Part shown: positions 18,221-24,492 of the stretch, in pieces | Numbering within the stretch: position 1 is the first letter of the stretch | Layout: each line of letters begins with the position of its first letter | Source: JALYRV01 sp035512575 | Lineage (GTDB): Bacteria; Acidobacteriota; Vicinamibacteria; Vicinamibacterales; SCN-69-37 | Direction of reading: 5' to 3' | NCBI GenBank assembly: GCA_035512575.1 | Contig: DATKDT010000108.1 | Coordinates: 1 to 30,487, forward strand | Length of the DNA: 30,487 bases | Program-made: the position numbers and the translations under genes | Notes under the pieces: model-generated | What the model saw: only the letters and a program-made list of their open reading frames with translations | Told to the model about the DNA's origin: nothing | The model's database searches: none

Positions 18221-18445
18221 ATGCTCAAGGGATTCACGCGCGCGCGCCTGTCATGCGGTTGTCAGGTCGGTTTCCGGCCCGGCGTCGAAGGCAGCCCGAT
18301 CACCGTGGTCGTCGAGGAGAAGGCGGCCGGGTGCCCGAACGCGATTCACGTGCGTAGTCTGCCGGTGTACGACTTCCGCGAAGCGCTGCGTCCCGCGACG
18401 CGCCCCATCCACGCCGAAGAACCGGAATACGAGGAAGAGGGTTAG
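18221..18445 (+). CDS. Small Cys-containing protein of unknown function
   Basis: 74 aa from the ATG at 18221 (the frame is open back to 18179, but the shorter start matches a -10 7 nt upstream). Three cysteines, C12 and C14 (SCGC) and C38 (AGCPN), could make an incomplete metal or redox site; the central part (GSPITVVVEEK) looks like beta strands and the C-terminus is acidic (EEPEYEEEG). I do not recognise a family. It lies 58 bp after the TlpA-like gene on the same strand and may belong functionally to the redox unit, though its own promoter suggests separate expression. Just beyond its stop, on the opposite strand, is the remnant of a methyltransferase-like gene. Confidence 0.65.
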   Translation: MLKGFTRARLSCGCQVGFRPGVEGSPITVVVEEKAAGCPNAIHVRSLPVYDFREALRPATRPIHAEEPEYEEEG

Positions 18446-18540
18446 GGAACCAGCGGGGTACTCGTCCGGCGTATTCCTCGTAAGCCGCGCCGCGCTCGGC
18501 CCTCAGGTGCGGCTCCTCAATCAGCACGACAATCAACCGC
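18444..18540 (-). pseudogene. C-terminal remnant of an isoprenylcysteine/phospholipid-methyltransferase-like gene
   Basis: Read on the minus strand, about 32 codons give a hydrophobic end (LIVVLI) followed by EEPHLRAERGAAYEEY and RVPRWFP, the very C-terminal signature of ICMT/PEMT-type membrane methyltransferases. No start or upstream body exists: the sequence before it is palindrome C copy 1. The natural stop is also missing, since the frame runs on antisense to the small Cys protein gene. So both ends have been lost. Identification rests on this one signature. Confidence 0.6.
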
Positions 18541-18557
18541 GACCACGGCCGCGCTCC

Positions 18558-18664
18558 GGTGCGGTGTCCGGCATTCCGCCGCGCCGGCGGGGCGAGTCGC
18601 GCCAAAGAGCGGTCGCTCCGACGTCTTTTTTACGCCGTCGCGGCAGAACGCCGGACACCGCACC
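18558..18664. repeat. Palindromic intergenic repeat, family C, copy 1
   Basis: 107 bp with perfect 15-bp terminal inverted repeats GGTGCGGTGTCCGGC / GCCGGACACCGCACC (18558-18572, 18650-18664); allowing 3 mismatches the arms extend to 32 bp. The core contains GCGCCAAAGAGCGGTCGC and the T-rich TTTTTTACGCCGTCGCG. A second copy, inverted, of nearly the same length is at 29591-29698. It encodes no protein; the short frames through it are shadows. It separates two gene remnants. No target-site duplication is visible. Confidence 0.9.
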
Positions 18665-18679
18665 TGCGCGCGCAGCCAG

Positions 18680-18813
18680 CGGCCGCGCTGAGCGCTCGGG
18701 CAGGTCCGGCGCGGCGCCGTGCTTCAGGCTCGGATCGATTTACCATTTACAATCCGCACCCCGAGCTCCGCGGCGCGGCGACGGACTTGCCCGAGCGCCC
18801 TATCGCGCGGCCG
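18680..18813. repeat. Imperfect palindrome (family D) in the 18446-18890 gap
   Basis: Left arm 18680-18719 and right arm 18771-18813 are imperfectly complementary: CGGCCGCGC and then GCGCTCGGGCA(G/A)GTCCG with a 3-nt length difference between them, then CGC-GCGCCG. A nested pair GCTCGG/CCGAGC (18728-18733, 18761-18766) encloses the AT-rich 16-mer shared with palindrome B. No gene is seen in it. Only one copy is in the window, so its status as a repeat family is unproven. Confidence 0.6.
18736..18751 (+). repeat. Isolated 16-bp arm end of palindrome B
   Basis: CGATTTACCATTTACA is identical to 13055-13070, the right arm end of palindrome B, and here continues as ...ACAAT, matching the left arm end read outward. 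It includes a TACAAT hexamer (18748-18753) on the plus strand. It sits in the loop of palindrome D. It may be a leftover of a B element or an orphan promoter whose gene has gone. Confidence 0.55.
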
Positions 18814-18877
18814 GGGCCTGCCGAGTGGAGGGCGACGCAGTTGTTGCCGCAGCCGATCAGCCGATTCCGGCGCGGTT

Positions 18878-18883
18878 TACAAT
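18878..18883 (+). promoter_or_regulatory. -10-like TACAAT, leaderless spacing to 18891
   Basis: TACAAT followed by exactly 7 nt and the ATG of the truncated peptidase gene at 18891. Same spacing as at 18208, 22689 (minus) and 28611. No -35 is evident. Confidence 0.45.
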
Positions 18884-18890
18884 CGATGAC

Positions 18891-19082
18891 ATGAAGCCTT
18901 GCGCCATCGTCCTCGCGTTGATGCTTGCGGTTCCTGTTGCCGCGCAGCAGGTACGGCATCCGGCCGAAGAGGCGTTTGCCGCCGCCGTGAACGAGCGGGG
19001 CCTGCAGCAGATGGTGCGCGACCTCGTGGCGCTCGGGCCGCGCATGGGCGGCACGCCGTCGGGCTGGCGCTGCTTCGACTGA
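18891..19082 (+). pseudogene. 5' remnant of an exported M28-like peptidase gene
   Basis: 63 codons: a complete Sec signal peptide (MKPCAIVLALMLAVPVAAQQ) followed by EEAFAAAVNERGLQQMVRDL and ALGPRMGGTPSG, which I read as the N-terminal start of an M28-type Zn-aminopeptidase (the 'LV..G.R..GTPSG' stretch that precedes the protease-associated domain). The frame then ends in the unrelated WRCFD and TGA; the metal-binding catalytic domain is absent and is not found in any frame nearby. The promoter and start remain intact, so a short exported peptide could still be made. This could alternatively be a genuine small secreted protein, but the abrupt loss of family similarity favours deletion. Confidence 0.6.
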
Positions 19083-19095
19083 GCGGCCACAGGCC

Positions 19096-19119
19096 TTAGG
19101 CCTCTGGCCCCTGGCCTAA
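19096..19119. terminator. Possible bidirectional hairpin TTAGGCC...GGCCTAA
   Basis: Inverted repeat TTAGGCC (19096-19102) and GGCCTAA (19113-19119) with a 10-nt loop, between the truncated peptidase remnant (+) and the end of the phosphatase-family gene (-). The short run AAAAA follows on the plus strand rather than a U-tract, so it suits termination of the minus-strand operon better. It overlaps the last codon and stop of that gene. Confidence 0.35.
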
Positions 19120-19853
19120 AAATGCACGCGCAATTCCGCGACGAGCGGCAGGTGATCCGACGCGATCATCGCGAGGCGCGTCCGGGGCAGCTCGACCTTG
19201 CGCAGCTCGAGCTCGCCTTCGTAGTAGATGTGATCCAGGTGCAGGAAGGGCATGACGCCGGGGTAGGAGCGGCGCCGCTTCAGGTGCGGATAGAGATCCA
19301 GCGCCTTCAGCTTCTCCGACAGCAGCCTCGTCGCCAGTCCGCGCGACCATTCATTGAAATCGCCGACGACAATCTTCGGGCCGGGCGCGCGCTTGTGATG
19401 GACGTAGGCCGCGAGGCGGCCCGCCTGATAGCGCCGCTCCATCAGCGCCGTGCCGAGATGCACGTTGAACAGGTGGAGAATTCGCCCGTCGATGTCGAGG
19501 TCCACGCGCTGCACGTTCCGGTGCTCGCAGGCGCGCCACGTCAGATCGGACTGGGCGTGCGACCGCATGCGGAAGCGGCTCATCACGACGTTGCCGAACA
19601 GGTGGCCGCGCAGTTCGCGCGCCGGCGCCATCACCCAGCCCATGCCGGTCAGCGCGCCGATCTCCTGCGCCTGATCGACGCCGCTCGGGCCGGCGCCGAC
19701 GACTTCCTGCATCGCGATGACGTCGGCGTTGATGCTCTGGATCACCTGCGCGATGCGCGCCGGGTCCGTCCGTCGATCGAGCCCGCGGCACCGGTGAATG
19801 TTGTAGGTCGCAATGCGGAGATCAACCCACTTGCGGCCTGACGTCTCGCTCAC
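19116..19853 (-). CDS. Endonuclease/exonuclease/phosphatase (EEP) family protein
   Basis: 245 aa from GTG at 19853, whose GTGA overlaps the stop of the phospholipase frame upstream; this start gives the usual family N-terminus. Signature residues are present in order: Asn18 in ATYNIHRCRG, Glu50 in VIAMQEV, the GDFNEW motif with its Asp and Asn, and the C-terminal SDHLPLVAEL with Asp-His. These bind the metal and cleave phosphodiester or phosphate bonds in the DNase I-like superfamily. No signal peptide or TM, so cytoplasmic. Genes of this kind often stand next to phospholipase D/cardiolipin synthase genes, as here, which hints at a phospholipid-related substrate, but specificity cannot be read from sequence. 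Last gene of its operon. Confidence 0.9.
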   Translation of the reverse strand: MSETSGRKWVDLRIATYNIHRCRGLDRRTDPARIAQVIQSINADVIAMQEVVGAGPSGVDQAQEIGALTGMGWVMAPARELRGHLFGNVVMSRFRMRSHAQSDLTWRACEHRNVQRVDLDIDGRILHLFNVHLGTALMERRYQAGRLAAYVHHKRAPGPKIVVGDFNEWSRGLATRLLSEKLKALDLYPHLKRRRSYPGVMPFLHLDHIYYEGELELRKVELPRTRLAMIASDHLPLVAELRVHF

Positions 19854-20937
19854 TGCTGGCGCTCCAGAATCCAGACGATGGGGCCGAGCAGCTTCTCCCA
19901 GAGAGGCCGCCGCTGCCAGGTCTCGGACGTCACTTCGCGGCTGTCGGCCACGCCGCGCTCGTGGTCGGCCTGCAGGCGCGCCGCCAGATCGCGGTCGCAC
20001 ACCGCCAGATTGACTTCGTCATTGTGTTCGAACGACCGGTTGTCGACGTTCGTGGTGTCGACGACCGCCCAGTCATCGTCGATGATGAGCGTCTTGGCGT
20101 GCATCATCGACGGCTGATACTCAAAGATACGGATGCCGGCGGCCAGCCGCGCGCGGCTTCGATCAGCATCTGAAACGTCACGCGCGACACCGTCGCGCGA
20201 TCCGCGGGAGAGCTCTTCACGACGAATGCCAGGATGTTGCCGGCCGGCTCGAGCCGGGGGAAGAACTCGTCGCCCGTGAGGATTTCGCCGCAACACTCGA
20301 GCCAGTTTTCGGCCGTCACGCCCTGCAGCGCCCCGACGACGGGCCCCTCGACGCGCACCATGGTGTCGCGCCAGGCCGGCCCTTCGTCATCGCCGCTCCA
20401 CCAGTCGGCCACGCCGGCGCCGCCCGTGAAGGCGATGCGGCCGTCGACGACCAGCAGCTCACGGTGCGTGCGGTTGTTGAGCCGGGCGAGCGAATGCCAG
20501 CGGACCGGCTGGTAGAACTCCACACGCACGCCCGCATCCCGCAGCCGGGCCAGCTCGGCGCCCGCCATGCGGGCGCTGCCGATGGCGTCGAGCACGACCG
20601 TGACGATCACGCCGTGAGCCGCGCGGTCCGAAAGCGCGTCCATGAACCGGGTCGCGATGCGGCCGGGCTGGAAGATGTAGCACTCCATGTTGACGGAGCG
20701 CTGCGCGCCTGTGATGGCGTCGAGCATCGCGGGATAGAAGGCGCTGCCGTTGGTCAGCACCTCGACGCGATTGCCGCCGTGCACGGCGGCCTGGCAGGTG
20801 GATTCGAGCGTGTGCAGAAAGTCGGGCGCATCGAGCGAGACGCGCGTGCGCACGTGGTAGCGGATGCCGGGCGTGAACAGGAAGACGAGGACGAGCCAGA
20901 CGAGAAACAGCGCGCCGGCAAGCGCCAGCCAGGTCAC
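19850..20937 (-). pseudogene. Broken phospholipase D / cardiolipin synthase-like gene (internal deletion plus frameshift)
   Basis: Starts at GTG 20937 (GTGA overlap with the upstream stop). The first frame gives an N-terminal TM (LALAGALFLVWLVLVFLF), the PLD fold and the first HKD region HRELLVVDGRIAFTGG, where the usual Lys is Glu. It then reads ...TFQMLIEAARG and goes out of frame near 20140-20160, ending at 20104. The second half continues in another frame: AAGIRIFEYQP, intact HAKTLIIDDD with TTNVDNRSFEHNDEVN, and ...RPLWEKLLGPIVWILERQQ, ending at 19850. Compared with intact enzymes of this type, the roughly 50-60-residue stretch between LIEAA and LL(E/A)AG is missing, so a single-base sequencing error cannot explain it. 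The residual gene is unlikely to be active. The Glu in motif 1 might instead be normal in this subfamily. Confidence 0.8.
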
Positions 20938-22676
20938 TGGCGGGCCGTCAGGCGTGCCGCCGCGCGGGTCGCGGGCCGCCGCACGCGCAGATCCTGGATC
21001 CTGCGCTCGCCCTCGGCAAGCTCCACGATCAGCGCGTCACCGGTGAGGCGGTCCAGCGCGCGCGGGTCGCCTATGTCGCTTTCGTCCACCTCGCGCGAGA
21101 CCGCGAGGTAGTAGATGGCCGGCGGCAGCCCGGCGATCGCGAAGCGGCCCTCGCGGTCGGGGCGGGCGAGCGTGACGTGACGGCTGGTCGGCGTCCAATA
21201 GAGGGGATTGGCGGCAAACGCCACGACGCGGTAGCTCTCGAAGTCGTCCCCCTCGAACGACTGCAGCGTGCCGTCGATCCGCGTGGACTTGTCGGTGAGG
21301 ACGACGCGGAGGCTCGATACCTCCTCGCCGAGGCTGAACGACAGGGGGATGTCGGTCACGTCCTGCCCGCGGTAGTAGACGGCCTTGAGGCTCCAGGGCT
21401 CGGGCAGGTTCTCGACGCGGATCAAATGCCCGCCGATCATCGCGCCGCGAATCAGGAACTCGCCGCCGTTGATGGTGCCGGTGAGCGCGTCGCCGAACAG
21501 GCTGCCGTCGGTGAGCGGCACGCGTACGCGCACTTCGCTGATGTCGGCCGGCTTCGGCGCGGTTCCCTCCCATGCGACGAGCCCCGACACGCGCGCGCCG
21601 GGCAGCAGCGTCATGTCCACGCCGGACGCGCTCTGTCCCCTCACGGACAGCGTGAACGAGCCGAACAGCGCCACGCCCTCGCTGCTGGTTTCGCCCCGCG
21701 ACCGGATGATGAACCGCCCCGGCGGCACGTTGAAGAACTCGTACGTGCCGTCAGGCCTGATGTCCACGCGCGTCGTCGTGAACGACGCGGAGTGGCCAGC
21801 GCTGAAGGGGCTCATGACGACCGCGCCGCTGATCAGTTGCTGATTGTCGTACGAGCTGATGCGGCCCCTGACGCGCGCCGGTTTGACGATCGAGAGCGCG
21901 AAGTCGATGTTCTCGCGCGGCGCGCCCGGTTCGAGCGTGATCCGCGTGGCCCCGTCGGGAGAGACGCCGCCCGGATAGAACGTGGGCGCGTAGACGAGCG
22001 GCCCCTGATGATCGCCCGTCGAGAAAAACGCGGGATCGGCAGCGGTGATGTAGTACTGGCCCGGCGGCAGGCCGAACAGCCGGTACTCGCCACGATCGTT
22101 GGTGATGATCTCGGCCGCGGTGACCAGCTCGCGGCGGTCGCCGACGTAGACCGGCCGCATCGCCGACACGACCGCGCCCCCGAACGGCGTGCCGTCGCTG
22201 TCGAGGATCCGGCCGGCGACCCAGAGGTGCTCGATCAACGCGACGTCGACGTGCTCGAGCACCTGGCCGTCGGCGAGCGTCAGCGGCGCGGGCGCGGCGG
22301 GCAGCTGCCGCTCGCCCCACATGCGCGCGGCATAGCCGGTCTTGCTGGCCGAGAGCATGTAGCGATCGAAGCCCTCGAGCTCCGGGATCGCGTATCGGCC
22401 CTCGGCATCGGTGATCGCGACCCAGGCGTAGTCACGGTCGGACCGCTGCAGCAGCACGCGTGCGCGCGCGATCGGCCGGCCGCCGGGAAAGGTCGTAATC
22501 CGGCCCCGGATGACGCCGGACGGCACGGGCTTTTCGGCCTCCACCTTCTGCGGTGTGCCCACCGGCGGCTTCGCCTGGCCCGCCACGGACGGCGGCGTCA
22601 TCAGCAGCAGACAGCCCGCGGCCGCGACGAGCGCCACGGTCCTCGTCCGCCTCATCCCCTCCGAACTGTTCAGCAC
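20934..22676 (-). CDS. Exported protein with repeated carboxypeptidase-regulatory-like domains
   Basis: About 580 aa. The start is either GTG at 22676, 7 nt after the minus-strand hexamer TATCAT (leaderless spacing), or ATG at 22655, preceded very closely by GGAGGGG. Either opens a Sec signal peptide (RRTRTVALVAAAGCLLLM...VAGQ). The mature protein is a string of beta-sandwich CarboxypepD_reg-like units, each with a V.G.I....G.P..GA.V pattern and a D..G.Y...LPPG.Y turn: SGVIRGRITTFPGGRPIARA with DAEGRYAIPELEG; VAGRILDSDGTPFGGA with NDRGEYRLFGLPPGQYYI; then DGTYEFFNVPPGRFII and DREGRFAIAGLPPAIYYL. No catalytic residues are seen. Such proteins are very common in Acidobacteriota and probably bind polymer or act as cell-surface scaffolds (inference). 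First gene of an operon with the broken PLD gene. Confidence 0.85.
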   Translation of the reverse strand: MLNSSEGMRRTRTVALVAAAGCLLLMTPPSVAGQAKPPVGTPQKVEAEKPVPSGVIRGRITTFPGGRPIARARVLLQRSDRDYAWVAITDAEGRYAIPELEGFDRYMLSASKTGYAARMWGERQLPAAPAPLTLADGQVLEHVDVALIEHLWVAGRILDSDGTPFGGAVVSAMRPVYVGDRRELVTAAEIITNDRGEYRLFGLPPGQYYITAADPAFFSTGDHQGPLVYAPTFYPGGVSPDGATRITLEPGAPRENIDFALSIVKPARVRGRISSYDNQQLISGAVVMSPFSAGHSASFTTTRVDIRPDGTYEFFNVPPGRFIIRSRGETSSEGVALFGSFTLSVRGQSASGVDMTLLPGARVSGLVAWEGTAPKPADISEVRVRVPLTDGSLFGDALTGTINGGEFLIRGAMIGGHLIRVENLPEPWSLKAVYYRGQDVTDIPLSFSLGEEVSSLRVVLTDKSTRIDGTLQSFEGDDFESYRVVAFAANPLYWTPTSRHVTLARPDREGRFAIAGLPPAIYYLAVSREVDESDIGDPRALDRLTGDALIVELAEGERRIQDLRVRRPATRAAARLTARQ

Positions 22677-22680
22677 GTCG

Positions 22681-22691
22681 TCTATGATAGA
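22681..22691. promoter_or_regulatory. Symmetric divergent -10 (TCTATGATAGA)
   Basis: An 11-nt palindrome about its central base that presents TATGAT (22683-22688) on the plus strand and TATCAT (22689-22684) on the minus strand. It lies in the 26-bp gap between the carboxypeptidase-regulatory-domain gene (-) and the CPCC protein gene (+). On the minus side, 7 nt separate it from GTG 22676; on the plus side the message would have a short leader with GGAG 6 nt before ATG 22703. Confidence 0.6.
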
Positions 22692-22702
22692 CCGGAGCGG
22701 CC

Positions 22703-23005
22703 ATGTCCAAGCTGAAGTCCGAGTTCGAAGTCGCCTGCCCCTGCTGCCGCGCCACGCTCGTGGTCGACACCAACCTGCGGCGCATCGTCCGGCACCAGGA
22801 GCCGGAGCGCAGCGACAAGCCCGAGCTCGACAAGGCGCACGACATCCTGCGCGCCGCCGAAGCGCGGCGTGAAGCAATGTTCGAGGAGTCGTGGAACCAC
22901 GAGAAGACGAAGGGCGACGCGCTCGACAAGCGCTTCGAAGAGGCCCTGAAGCAGGCCAACAAGGAGCCGATCACGAAGCCGCAGCGCGATTTCGATCTCG
23001 ATTGA
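22703..23005 (+). CDS. Small conserved-looking CPCC protein of unknown function
   Basis: 100 aa. The start at ATG 22703 has GGAG (22693-22696) 6 nt upstream. The N-terminus FEVACPCCRATLVVDTNLRR looks like half a zinc ribbon (C12, C14, C15) on a short beta hairpin; the remainder is strongly charged and helical (KAHDILRAAEARREAMFEES, DALDKRFEEALKQA), compatible with a coiled coil, ending in KPQRDFDLD. It resembles small proteins often seen in Acidobacteriota genomes, but I know no function; zinc-mediated dimerisation or nucleic-acid binding are guesses. Its last 35 nt overlap the end of the convergent transglutaminase-like gene (22971-23005). Confidence 0.8.
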   Translation: MSKLKSEFEVACPCCRATLVVDTNLRRIVRHQEPERSDKPELDKAHDILRAAEARREAMFEESWNHEKTKGDALDKRFEEALKQANKEPITKPQRDFDLD

Positions 23006-23654
23006 ACTTCTTCGGCAGCTCGGACCAGGTCTGTTTTCCAGGATAGTCAGCGGGCTTCCTGCCCGGATGCGCGGCCATCCATTCGCGATACCACTTGCGC
23101 TGCGTGTCGACGCGTGCTTTCTTCCAGCGCAACTTCGCGTGCGGGATGTTCAGCAGCGTGGTTTCCAGCTTCCACACATTCCGCGGCGAGAAGCGCCAGT
23201 CACAGCCCTTCAGGTCGCGCAGGTCGTACGCCGCGAAGCCGGTGATCTCGCCCGTAAAGTCGATGAACGGCGCCATGTAGCTCGCGGCAAGCGCGCGCAG
23301 CGATCGATAGACCGGCTTGCGCCCGTGCAGGCCCGGGTCGCGCGAGCGCGCGATCGCGCCCCATCGGCCCTTCTTCTTGTAGATGAAGAGGACGTGATCC
23401 AGCTCGTCGATCGACTCGAAGCTCAGAAGCAGGGGAGGATAGCCGTGGTGCTCGAGCACCGCCGCGGCGAACAGGGCCGCCTCGAGGCAGTGGATGTTCT
23501 TCTGCCTCACGACCTCGCGGAAGCTCTTGAGGGTGGGGCCGCCGCGCTCGTCGTTGTATGACAGCGCGTCGTTGAGATACCGCTGTACGTCGCCGGGCGT
23601 ACGCAGGCGCGCGATCAGCCGGCGCTCGGCCGGCGTGAAGGTCTTAGCGCGCAT
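22971..23654 (-). CDS. Transglutaminase-like cysteine-protein family, hypothetical
   Basis: 227 aa from ATG 23654 (MRAKTFTPAERRLIARL), which overlaps the SCO gene stop by 11 nt; a longer in-frame start at 23738 would lie deep in that gene. The central part contains NIHCLEAALFAAAVLEHHGY, then SIDELDHVLFIYKKKGRWGAIARS, resembling the Cys...His pair of the transglutaminase-like fold (Cys in HCLEA, His in LDHV, Ser/Asp in IARSRDPGL). Downstream are a Trp/Arg/Lys-rich basic segment and a positively charged C-terminus (KKFNRDRNRAAAS). No signal peptide or TM. Whether it is a peptidase, an amidase or inactive is unknown. Third gene of the ABC ATPase - SCO - this gene operon. Confidence 0.72.
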   Translation of the reverse strand: MRAKTFTPAERRLIARLRTPGDVQRYLNDALSYNDERGGPTLKSFREVVRQKNIHCLEAALFAAAVLEHHGYPPLLLSFESIDELDHVLFIYKKKGRWGAIARSRDPGLHGRKPVYRSLRALAASYMAPFIDFTGEITGFAAYDLRDLKGCDWRFSPRNVWKLETTLLNIPHAKLRWKKARVDTQRKWYREWMAAHPGRKPADYPGKQTWSELPKKFNRDRNRAAAS

Positions 23655-24492
23655 TCCTGAGGTCGGCGACAAGCTGCGCGGGCGTCCATTCGCTTCCCGA
23701 ATGCAGAGCGCGAATCGTGCCGTCCGGTCCGGCGACAATCGTGCGGAGGTTGTGCATGATGTCTTCCGGCGTGTCGCCCGTCCGCGTCACCGCGACGCCG
23801 AATCGCGCGGCAAACAGCTCCACCTGCTCGCGCGTGCCGGTCGCGAACGTCCACACCGCCGGGTCGGCGCCGATCTTCTTCGCGTGCGCCTTCATCACGG
23901 CCGGCGTGTCGTGGCCGGGATCGAAGCTCACGGTCAGCAGCTTCGCGCGGCCGCGCAGCGTGTCGTCTTTGGCAATGATCGCCGCGGTTTCGGCGAAATT
24001 CCGGTCGATGCGCGGACAGAACTCGGGAAGCGGACAGCGGGTGTACGTGAAGGTGATGGCCACCGGCCCGCCGCGCCACTCGCTCAGGGCTCGCGCGCGG
24101 CCGTTCTGATCCACGAACGCTGCGTCAGGCAGCGGGTCACCTTCCTGCAGCAGCCCTTCGGCCAACGCGAGCTCCGCGGGAAGAGCGGCGATCGGCTCCT
24201 TGCCGGTGACCGTGATCGCCGTCAGCCGGCCCCACGTGTCGCCGACTTCGAGTGTCGCCGTCACCATCTCGCCCGGCTCGCGCCCCTGCACCATCGACGC
24301 GTCCCGCGCCGCGAACGTCATCGTCATCCCCGGCATGTAACCGGGAATGTCCTGGTGCTTGATCGTCAGCGACTGCTTTTCGGGATGAACCGCGAGGATC
24401 TGCCCGGTCAGCGTGTACGTCTTCGGCTCAGGCGCAGGACGGGTGCACGCCGCACCCAGCACCAGCACCAGCACGAGACTTCTACGAATCAA
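23644..24492 (-). CDS. SCO-family copper/thiol lipoprotein with N-terminal CusF-like domain
   Basis: 282 aa from TTG 24492, chosen because it gives a perfect lipoprotein signal (MIRRSLVLVLVLGAAC, Cys16) right at the N-terminus; it overlaps the ATPase gene end by 11 nt. Residues ~22-95 match a CusF-like copper-binding domain (HQDIPGYMPGMTMTF, where His and Mets bind Cu(I)). Residues ~110-282 are the SCO/thioredoxin fold with TRCPLPEFCP: the two cysteines are five residues apart (C-x5-C) rather than the classic C-x3-C, and a downstream His in DIMHNLRT is the probable third ligand. SCO proteins deliver copper to, or reduce, the CuA site of cytochrome c oxidase; no oxidase genes are visible here. 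The non-ATG start is moderately certain. Confidence 0.9.
   Translation of the reverse strand: MIRRSLVLVLVLGAACTRPAPEPKTYTLTGQILAVHPEKQSLTIKHQDIPGYMPGMTMTFAARDASMVQGREPGEMVTATLEVGDTWGRLTAITVTGKEPIAALPAELALAEGLLQEGDPLPDAAFVDQNGRARALSEWRGGPVAITFTYTRCPLPEFCPRIDRNFAETAAIIAKDDTLRGRAKLLTVSFDPGHDTPAVMKAHAKKIGADPAVWTFATGTREQVELFAARFGVAVTRTGDTPEDIMHNLRTIVAGPDGTIRALHSGSEWTPAQLVADLRNAR

Noticed and set aside
18558..18664. Insertion sequence
   Set aside because: 107 bp with terminal inverted repeats but no transposase and no visible target duplication; at most a non-autonomous element.
18507..19082. 191-codon frame that includes the peptidase remnant
   Set aside because: The part before 18891 is palindrome C and D sequence with no coding character; only the last 63 codons look real.
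20104..20170. PLD frameshift as a simple sequencing error
   Set aside because: Restoring the frame by one base still leaves about 50-60 family residues missing between the two halves.
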